A stretch of DNA of 5,567 nt, taken from contig JBMTDJ010000105.1 of assembly GCA_049431945.1 (NCBI GenBank), positions 1-5,567 of the forward strand, given 5' to 3'. This document shows, piece by piece, positions 1 to 4,550 of this stretch; position 1 is the stretch's first letter, and each line of letters starts with the position of its first letter. The position numbers and the translations under genes were made by a program. The notes beneath the pieces were generated by a model, which ran no database searches, was not told where the DNA came from, and saw only the letters and a program-made list of their open reading frames with translations. Source of the DNA: Mxb001 sp049431945. Lineage in GTDB: Bacteria; Actinomycetota; Actinomycetes; S36-B12.

Positions 1-96
1 GCCGCCTTCTTGACCGGGGCCGCCTTCTTAGCCGGCGCCGCCTTCTTGACCGGGGCCGCCTTCTTGACCGCCTTCTTGGCCGGGGCGGCCTTCTTG
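1..96. repeat. Imperfect 18-bp tandem repeats encoding KKAAP(V/A)
   Basis: On the plus strand the unit gccgccttcttgaccggg occurs at 1-18 and 37-54. A variant ending agccggc lies at 19-36, and degenerate or shortened units continue to about 96. The period of 18 bp equals six codons of the minus-strand gene, so the array is a coding repeat. One unit is shortened by six bases, giving KKAV, which keeps the frame and suggests in-frame expansion and contraction. The array runs off the left edge, so its full length is unknown. Confidence 0.85.
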
Positions 97-107
97 GCTG
101 CAGCCAT
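1..107 (-). CDS. Lysine/alanine/proline-rich histone H1-like protein, N-terminal part (cut by window edge)
   Basis: Only the first 35 codons are visible; the gene continues beyond base 1. The protein starts MAAAKKAAPAKKA and consists entirely of KKAAPV/KKAAPA hexapeptides with one shortened KKAV unit, so it is strongly basic and probably disordered. Such (P/A)KKA tracts are known from actinobacterial nucleoid-associated proteins: lysine-rich tails of HU, histone H1-like proteins, and N-terminal tails on some other proteins. The visible part cannot say which applies. DNA binding and chromosome compaction is therefore an inference. The ATG at 107-105 is supported by a purine-rich Shine-Dalgarno stretch (GGAGGGGGAG, 121-112). 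Other frames across these bases read as Gly/Ala/Phe or Gly/Gln repeats and are shadows. The gene is divergent from the molybdate operon. Confidence 0.8.
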   Translation of the reverse strand, partial: MAAAKKAAPAKKAVKKAAPVKKAAPAKKAAPVKKA

Positions 108-134
108 GGCTCTCCCCCTCCGACGTGGAGCGAC

Positions 135-152
135 CCGCCGTGGGGACGGCGG
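135..152 (-). promoter_or_regulatory. GC hairpin in the leader of the lysine-rich gene
   Basis: CCGCCGT (135-141) and ACGGCGG (146-152) form a perfect 7-bp stem around a 4-nt loop (GGGG on plus, CCCC in the minus-strand mRNA). If the promoter proposed at 169-197 is right, the hairpin lies in the 5' untranslated leader, about 13 nt upstream of the Shine-Dalgarno stretch. No T-run follows on either strand, so it does not look like an intrinsic terminator. A role in mRNA stability or translation control is inference. Confidence 0.45.
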
Positions 153-168
153 ATCGCATGAGCCCCCG

Positions 169-197
169 AGGGTAGGCCCCGGAGGGCGCCTGGGCAA
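169..197 (-). promoter_or_regulatory. Candidate promoter of the lysine-rich protein gene
   Basis: Read on the minus strand, TTGCCC (197-192) and TACCCT (174-169) are separated by 17 bp. They match the -35 consensus at 4 of 6 positions and the actinobacterial TANNNT -10 pattern. Transcription would start near 162 and give a leader of about 55 nt that contains the hairpin and the ribosome binding site. The half-site CCGCAT at 206-211 sits 8 bp upstream of this -35. Such matches occur by chance, so confidence is moderate. Confidence 0.4.
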
Positions 198-205
198 CCA
201 CCGAC

Positions 206-279
206 CCGCATGACGGCGGCCACGGGACCCATGCGACCGCATATGCGGCCCATTGCATACACCACAACCGCATATGCGG
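206..279. promoter_or_regulatory. Phased operator-like array: two perfect CCGCATATGCGG palindromes plus a half-site
   Basis: The perfect 12-bp palindrome CCGCATATGCGG occurs at 237-248 and again at 268-279, exactly 31 bp apart, which is close to three helical turns. The half-site CCGCAT recurs at 206-211, again exactly 31 bp upstream. The 268-279 copy lies just upstream of the TATGAT box of the downstream operon and would block or contact RNA polymerase. The sequence does not resemble the Escherichia coli ModE box as I recall it. Its position directly before an HTH-Mop regulator gene makes an autoregulated molybdate-responsive operator the simplest reading, which is inference. The array also lies between this operon and the divergent lysine-rich gene and could serve both. 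Confidence 0.6.
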
Positions 280-281
280 AC

Positions 282-296
282 TATGATTCCGCCGCA
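282..296 (+). promoter_or_regulatory. Candidate -10 box for a leaderless mod operon transcript
   Basis: TATGAT at 282-287 matches TATAAT at 5 of 6 positions and is followed by 8 nt to the ATG at 296. Transcription would therefore start at or within a couple of bases of the start codon. The bases before the ATG (tgattccgccgc, 284-295) contain no Shine-Dalgarno sequence. The in-frame TGA at 284-286 rules out an earlier start. No convincing -35 is visible at the expected distance, which suggests a weak or activator-dependent promoter. Confidence 0.5.
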
Positions 297-697
297 TGAC
301 GCAATTTCGGATATCCGACGCCGCCGGCCATCTCGGGGTCAGCGACGACACCCTGCGGCGCTGGATCGACTCCGGGCGGGCCGCAGCCACCACCGACGCC
401 GCCGGCCGGCAGGTCCTCGAGGGCGGTGAGGTGGCCCGGCTCCTGCGCGAGACCTCCCCCGCGGTGACGGCCGAGACAGCTCCCATCGTGGGGCGGTCAG
501 CCCGCAACAGGTTCGCCGGGATCGTCACGCGTGTGGTCAAGGACCAGGTCATGGCCCAGGTCGAGATCCAGGCAGGGCCACACCGCCTGGTGTCCCTCCT
601 CAGCACCGAGGCGGTCGATGAACTCGGACTCGAGGTCGGCTCACTCGCGATCGCCACCGTGAAGGCGACGAACGTCGGCGTCGAGGTGCCGGGGTGA
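296..697 (+). CDS. HTH-Mop (MerR/excisionase-type HTH plus TOBE) molybdate-responsive regulator
   Basis: This 133-residue protein has two parts. Residues about 4-52 form a MerR/excisionase-like helix-turn-helix (key stretch AGHLGVSDDTLRRWIDSGR, then GRQVLEGGEVARLL). Residues about 68-131 form one Mop/TOBE domain (SARNRFAGIV at 68-77, then STEAVDELGLEVGSLAIATV at 103-122). Mop domains bind molybdate or tungstate at oligomer interfaces; in ModE two Mop domains follow a different winged-helix N-terminus. Here a single Mop copy is attached to a MerR-type domain, an arrangement known from TOBE-containing regulators beside mod genes in Gram-positive bacteria. Sensing intracellular molybdate and controlling the operon is inferred from architecture and position. 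The ATG is the first possible start after an in-frame TGA at 284. The gene lacks a Shine-Dalgarno sequence and is probably leaderless. Its TGA overlaps the modA GTG by 4 bp. Confidence 0.88.
   Translation: MTQFRISDAAGHLGVSDDTLRRWIDSGRAAATTDAAGRQVLEGGEVARLLRETSPAVTAETAPIVGRSARNRFAGIVTRVVKDQVMAQVEIQAGPHRLVSLLSTEAVDELGLEVGSLAIATVKATNVGVEVPG
683..686 (+). promoter_or_regulatory. Ribosome binding site fixing the modA GTG start
   Basis: GAGG lies 7 nt before the GTG at 694 and inside the end of the regulator gene. It supports translation from the overlapping GTGA junction. Confidence 0.6.
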
Positions 698-1437
698 GAC
701 GCACCAGGGCAGCGCTCGCCGTTGCCGTGGCGAGCCTGTCGATCGTCGTCAGCTCGTGCGGGAGCGACGGTGCGGCATCCTCCGTCACCGTCGGCGCGGC
801 CGCTTCCCTCACCGACGTACTCACGCGCATCGGCAGCGACTTCACTGACGAGACAGGGATTGCCATCACGTTCTCCTTCGCGGCGAGCAGTGCGATCGCC
901 GAGCAGATCCGCAGCGGCGCTCCCCTTGATGCCTTCGCCTCCGCGGGCACGACGTCGATGGGGCCCCTCGTGAGCGAGCAGCTCGTCACAGGCGTCACCG
1001 ACTTCGCCACCAACTCCCTCACCATCGCCGTGCCCGCGGGCAATCCGGGAGGTGTCACCGGCCTGTCCGATCTCGAGCGCGTGAGCCTGGTCATCTGCCA
1101 GGAGCAGGTGCCGTGCGGGGTCGCGACGACCTCGCTCCTCGAGCGCGCATCTCTCACCGTCTCACCCGTGAGCCTGGAACCCGACGTACGCTCGGTCCTC
1201 GGCAAGGTCATCGCCGACGAGGTCGACGCCGGCATCGTCTACATCACCGATGCCACGGGACGCCCAGGCGTGGAAGCCGTCCCCATACCCGACGACGTCA
1301 ACGTCTCGACGACCTATCAGGCAGCGGTCGTCGCGGGCTCCGATCAGGCCATCGCGGCCGCGGAGTTCATCACCTACCTCCGCGGGCCGCAGGCACAGCA
1401 ACTGCTGCGCTCCGCGGGATTCGGAGCCGCGCCGTGA
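694..1437 (+). CDS. modA: Molybdate ABC transporter substrate-binding lipoprotein ModA
   Basis: This 247-residue extracytoplasmic binding protein delivers molybdate (or tungstate) to ModBC. Residues 1-21 are a lipoprotein signal (MRRTR, a hydrophobic core, then VVSSC with lipid-carrying Cys22). Family motifs follow in order: VGAAASLTDVL (33-43, oxyanion-contacting Ser38), FSFAASSAIAEQI (60-72), APLDAFASAG (76-85), VPCGVATTSLLE (139-150) and DEVDAGIVYITDA (175-187, with Tyr183 at the usual ligand-contacting position). Cys135 and Cys141 flank the QVPCG loop and could form a disulfide. The GTG start overlaps the regulator's stop (GTGA) and has GAGG at 683-686, 7 nt upstream. The stop overlaps modB the same way. 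The family assignment is strong, but molybdate versus tungstate preference cannot be read from the sequence. Confidence 0.95.
   Translation: MRRTRAALAVAVASLSIVVSSCGSDGAASSVTVGAAASLTDVLTRIGSDFTDETGIAITFSFAASSAIAEQIRSGAPLDAFASAGTTSMGPLVSEQLVTGVTDFATNSLTIAVPAGNPGGVTGLSDLERVSLVICQEQVPCGVATTSLLERASLTVSPVSLEPDVRSVLGKVIADEVDAGIVYITDATGRPGVEAVPIPDDVNVSTTYQAAVVAGSDQAIAAAEFITYLRGPQAQQLLRSAGFGAAP
1423..1426 (+). promoter_or_regulatory. Ribosome binding site that decides the modB start
   Basis: GGAG ends 7 nt before the GTG at 1434 but 13 nt before the alternative ATG at 1440. This favours the GTG, which also recreates the 4-bp GTGA overlap seen at the previous junction. Confidence 0.6.
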
Positions 1438-2240
1438 GCATGACCACGACACCCCGCCGAGTGACGCCGGTGCCCATCGGCGTCCTCGCCGCCATCGGGA
1501 TCGGATTCCTCGCGATCCCACTCGTCGGCCTGCTGCTCACCACCCCGTGGACTCGACTGCCGTCGTTGCTCGCCTCGCCTGTAGCCATCGACGCACTGCG
1601 TCTGTCGCTCGTGACCTCGCTGAGCGCGACGGCCATCGCGATACTCATCGGCGTGCCGCTCGCCTGGGTGCTTGCACGCGCCCAGGTCCGCGGGCGCACC
1701 GTCATCCGAGCCCTCGTCACTCTCCCGCTTGTGCTGCCCCCGGTCGTCGGCGGTGTGGCCCTGCTCCTCGCCTTCGGCCGGCGCGGCCTCATCGGGCAGT
1801 ACCTCTACGACTGGTTCGGTGTGCAACTGCCGTTCAGCACGGCGGGGGTGATCATGGCCGAGGCCTTCGTCGCCATGCCGTTCCTCGTCATCACGGTCGA
1901 AGGCGCCCTCCGCAGCGCCGATCCACGCTTCGAGGAGGCTGCCGCGACCCTCGGCGCGAAGCGCTGGACCGTCCTGCGCCGCATCACGCTGCCCCTCATC
2001 GGCCCCGCCCTGCTCGCGGGCACGATCTTGGCCTGGGCGCGCGCACTCGGTGAGTTCGGCGCCACCATCACCTTCGCGGGCAACCTGCCTGGCGTGACCC
2101 AGACTCTGCCCCTCGCCGTCTACGCCGCACTCGACACCGACCGCGAAGCCGCCATTGCCCTCAGCCTGGTGCTGCTAGCCGCGTCGCTCGCGGTGCTGCT
2201 CCTGCTGCGTGATCGCTACCTGCGCGGCGGCACATCATGA
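1434..2240 (+). CDS. modB: Molybdate ABC transporter permease ModB
   Basis: This 268-residue inner-membrane permease dimerises to form the molybdate channel. Hydrophobic segments lie at about residues 14-36, 55-82, 92-115, 136-158, 189-215 and 240-260, giving five to six membrane helices as usual for the family. The cytoplasmic EAA loop that contacts ModC is clear at about 167-187 (EEAAATLGAKRWTVLRRITL). The ModB-typical stretch RALGEFGATITFAGN follows at 203-217, then TQTLPLAVY. Length is slightly above many ModB proteins because of a short N-terminal tail (MSMTTTPRRVTP). I chose GTG at 1434 because it overlaps the modA stop and is correctly spaced from GGAG; an ATG two codons later at 1440 is the alternative. 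Its TGA overlaps the modC ATG (ATGA). Confidence 0.94.
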   Translation: MSMTTTPRRVTPVPIGVLAAIGIGFLAIPLVGLLLTTPWTRLPSLLASPVAIDALRLSLVTSLSATAIAILIGVPLAWVLARAQVRGRTVIRALVTLPLVLPPVVGGVALLLAFGRRGLIGQYLYDWFGVQLPFSTAGVIMAEAFVAMPFLVITVEGALRSADPRFEEAAATLGAKRWTVLRRITLPLIGPALLAGTILAWARALGEFGATITFAGNLPGVTQTLPLAVYAALDTDREAAIALSLVLLAASLAVLLLLRDRYLRGGTS

Positions 2241-3292
2241 CCCTGTCAGCGCGACTCGAGCTCACCCGCGGCGACTTCGCACTCGCTCTCGAGCTTGACG
2301 TCGCTGGAGGACAGACACTGGGACTGCTCGGCCCCAACGGCTCGGGCAAGTCCACGACCCTGCGCTGCCTTGCCGGCCTGGAGAGTCCCCAGTCCGGCGT
2401 CATCGACATCTCCGGCACCGTGGTCGAGGACACATCACGCGGCATCGCCGTCCCCCCGGAGACCCGATCGGTGGGCTACGTCTTCCAGGACTACCTGCTC
2501 TTCCCGCACATGAGCGTGATCGACAATGTCGCTTTCGGGCTGAGGTCACGGGGCGCGTCGAAGCGAGAGGCGCAGGAATCCGCGCTGCGCTGGCTTGAGC
2601 GACTCGATATCGCCGAGCTCGCCTCCCGCAAGCCGGGCCAACTCTCCGGCGGGCAGGCGCAGCGCGTTGCACTCGCGCGTGCGCTGATCACCGAACCCGA
2701 TCTGCTGCTCCTTGACGAACCCCTTGCCGCACTCGACGCCGGCACCCGCGCATCCGTACGGTCGCTGCTTCGCCGCCATCTCGCGGACTACGCCGGAGCA
2801 GTCGTCCTGGTCACGCACGACCCGATGGACGCGATGGTCCTCGCGGATCGGGTCGTCGTGCTCGAGGGAGGCCATGCCGTGCAGGCCGGCACACCTGCTG
2901 ACGTCGCACGCAGACCGGCATCGACGTACGTCGCACAGCTCGTCGGCGTCAACATGCTGCGCGGAGATGCCGTGAATGGTGTCGTTGCATTGACAGATGG
3001 AGGTGACGTCCGGATCGCGGACCTCGACATGAGCGGGCCCGTCATCGTCGCCCTGCGCCCAGAGGCAATCTCTGTGCACCTCCACCACCCCGAGGGAAGC
3101 GCACGCAATGTCTGGCAGTCGCGCGTGCACTCGCTCGAGGCCCGCGGCGACCTCGTGCGCGTGGAGGTTGACGGTCCGCCCGCGCTCGCCGCGGTCATCA
3201 CTCCCGCCGCGGTCGCGGACCTGCGCCTCCACGAAGGCGCCGACGTGTGGCTGAGCGCCAAGGCCACGGATCTCGACGTCTACCCCGCCTGA
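2237..3292 (+). CDS. modC: Molybdate ABC transporter ATP-binding protein ModC
   Basis: This 351-residue cytoplasmic ATPase powers ModB. All ABC motifs are intact: Walker A GPNGSGKST (32-40), Q-loop Gln84 in VFQDYLLFPH, signature LSGGQ (136-140), Walker B LLLLDEP (156-162, catalytic Glu161), D-loop ALDA (165-168) and switch His194 in VTHDP. After about residue 235 comes a ModC-type C-terminal region: VALRPEAISV (271-280), then a TOBE/Mop-like domain (about 288-350) ending LSAKATDLDVYP. In the family this domain binds oxyanion and can inhibit transport when molybdate is plentiful; whether it does so here is inference. The ATG overlaps the modB stop by 4 bp and lacks a clear Shine-Dalgarno sequence, so translation is probably coupled. 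Its TGA directly abuts the stop of the convergent acyl-CoA dehydrogenase gene. Confidence 0.94.
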   Translation: MTLSARLELTRGDFALALELDVAGGQTLGLLGPNGSGKSTTLRCLAGLESPQSGVIDISGTVVEDTSRGIAVPPETRSVGYVFQDYLLFPHMSVIDNVAFGLRSRGASKREAQESALRWLERLDIAELASRKPGQLSGGQAQRVALARALITEPDLLLLDEPLAALDAGTRASVRSLLRRHLADYAGAVVLVTHDPMDAMVLADRVVVLEGGHAVQAGTPADVARRPASTYVAQLVGVNMLRGDAVNGVVALTDGGDVRIADLDMSGPVIVALRPEAISVHLHHPEGSARNVWQSRVHSLEARGDLVRVEVDGPPALAAVITPAAVADLRLHEGADVWLSAKATDLDVYPA

Positions 3293-4525
3293 TCAGCCCT
3301 CGCGGCGTTCGCGCTGCTTGGTGATCTCGTGCTTGCCGAGGGCGGCCAGGTGCACCTCGTCGGGGCCGTCCGCGAGGCGCAGCGTCCGTATCCCCGCGAG
3401 CATCGCGGCCAGGGGTGTGTCCTGCGAGACGCCCATGCCCCCGTGCACCTGGATCGCGCGATCAAGGATCTGCTGCACCGTGAGCGGAGCCGCGACCTTG
3501 ATGGCCTGGATCTCCGTGTGTGCGCCGCGCACCCCGACGGTGTCCATGAGCCACGCGGCCTTGAAGGTGAGCAGGCGCAATTGCTCGACCTCGATGCGCG
3601 ACTGCGCGATCCACTGTCGGATTACTCCCTGATCGGCCAGGGGCTTGCCGAAGGCGACTCGCTGCTCGACCCGCTCGCACATCATCTCGATGGCGCGCTC
3701 GGCCATGCCGATCGAACGCATGCAGTGGTGGATGCGACCCGGACCCAGACGCCCCTGTGCGATCGCGAAGCCGGCACCCTCAGCGGCGAGGAGATTGCCC
3801 GCGGGGACGCGTACGTCGGTGAAGCGCAACTCGGCGTGGCCACCGTGGTCGTGGTCGTCGTACCCGAACACCTGCATGGGCCGCACGATCTCCAGACCAG
3901 GCGTGTCCCTGGGCACGAGGATCATCGACTGCTGGAGGTGGCGATCGGCGGTCGGATCGGTCTTGCCCATGACGATGAAGATCGCGCAGTCGGGGTTCAT
4001 CGCCCCGGTGATCCACCATTTGCGCCCGTTGATGACGTAGTCGTCGCCATCGCGCACGATCGAGGTGGAGATGTTCGTGGCATCCGACGAGGCGACTTCG
4101 GGCTCGGTCATCGCGAACGCCGAACGGATCTCCGCCTCGAGCAGCGGCCGCAGCCACTGATCCTTCTGCTCATCACTGCCCGCGAGCACCAGCACTTCCA
4201 TGTTGCCGGTATCGGGGGCAGCGCAGTTGAAGGTCGGCGGACCGAGAGCGGGGCTGCGGCCCATGATCTCCGCCAGCGGCGCGTACTGCAGGTTGGTCAG
4301 GCCCGCTCCGTACGGTTCAGCGGGCAGGAAGAGGTTCCACAGTCCTTCGGCACGGGCTTTAGCCTGCAGATCACGCAGGATCGGATCGCGGCTCCACGCC
4401 CAGTAATCCCCCTGTCGTCCGACAGTGGCGTAGAACTCGGCCTCCTGCGGATACACATGGGCATCCATGAAGGCGAGCAGGCGCTCGCGATAGTCCTGCG
4501 TCACCGCGTCGAATGCGAAGTCCAT
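3293..4525 (-). CDS. Acyl-CoA dehydrogenase, ACAD10/ACAD11-like
   Basis: This 410-residue FAD enzyme should catalyse alpha,beta-dehydrogenation of an acyl-CoA, passing electrons to an electron-transfer flavoprotein. Visible motifs are PDTGNMEVL (104-112), the FAD-contacting stretch FAMTEPEVASSDATN (137-151), RKWWITGA (168-175), GRIHHCMRSIGMAERA (263-278), QVHGGMGVSQDTPLA (359-373) and ADGPDEVH (385-392). The GRIHHCMR and ADGPDEVH stretches and the roughly 410-residue length suit the ACAD10/11-like branch rather than short- or medium-chain enzymes. The position of the usual catalytic Glu (YEGT in medium-chain enzymes) appears occupied by Asp386. The ATG at 4525 is chosen over upstream starts because AGGAGG lies 7 nt before it and the family N-terminus begins there. 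It lies 25 bp downstream of the HAD gene, probably in one operon. The substrate is unknown. Confidence 0.92.
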   Translation of the reverse strand: MDFAFDAVTQDYRERLLAFMDAHVYPQEAEFYATVGRQGDYWAWSRDPILRDLQAKARAEGLWNLFLPAEPYGAGLTNLQYAPLAEIMGRSPALGPPTFNCAAPDTGNMEVLVLAGSDEQKDQWLRPLLEAEIRSAFAMTEPEVASSDATNISTSIVRDGDDYVINGRKWWITGAMNPDCAIFIVMGKTDPTADRHLQQSMILVPRDTPGLEIVRPMQVFGYDDHDHGGHAELRFTDVRVPAGNLLAAEGAGFAIAQGRLGPGRIHHCMRSIGMAERAIEMMCERVEQRVAFGKPLADQGVIRQWIAQSRIEVEQLRLLTFKAAWLMDTVGVRGAHTEIQAIKVAAPLTVQQILDRAIQVHGGMGVSQDTPLAAMLAGIRTLRLADGPDEVHLAALGKHEITKQRERREG

Positions 4526-4532
4526 GTCGATC

Positions 4533-4538
4533 CCTCCT
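4533..4538 (-). promoter_or_regulatory. Ribosome binding site deciding the acyl-CoA dehydrogenase start
   Basis: The minus strand reads AGGAGG here, a full consensus Shine-Dalgarno, 7 nt before the ATG at 4525-4523. The reading frame stays open upstream to 4648, inside the HAD gene, but this site shows that the upstream part is not translated as a fusion. Confidence 0.8.
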
Positions 4539-4550
4539 GCTCGCAGTCTG

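Noticed and set aside
10..213. Plus-strand ORF with GAAFLTGAAFL repeats
   Set aside because: It is the antisense reading of the KKAAP repeats; the minus strand has the ribosome binding site and a recognised composition.
253..258. TTGCAT as -35 of the regulator promoter
   Set aside because: It is 23 bp from TATGAT, too far for a standard sigma factor promoter.
108..295. Molybdenum cofactor riboswitch upstream of the mod operon
   Set aside because: The regulator seems leaderless, and the visible structure is palindromic DNA of operator type rather than a multi-stem aptamer.
28..657. 209-codon minus-strand ORF ending in Gln/Gly-rich repeats
   Set aside because: It runs through the repeat array in the wrong frame and antisense to the HTH-Mop gene, has no recognisable domain, and crosses the regulatory region.
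1113..1433. N-terminal extension of modB back into modA
   Set aside because: The extension is an Arg-rich out-of-frame reading of modA; the permease N-terminus begins near 1434, where the overlap and ribosome binding site fit.
3236..3257. GGCGC...GCGCC pairing near the end of modC as a terminator
   Set aside because: Only five base pairs with a 12-14 nt loop, inside coding sequence, with no T-run.
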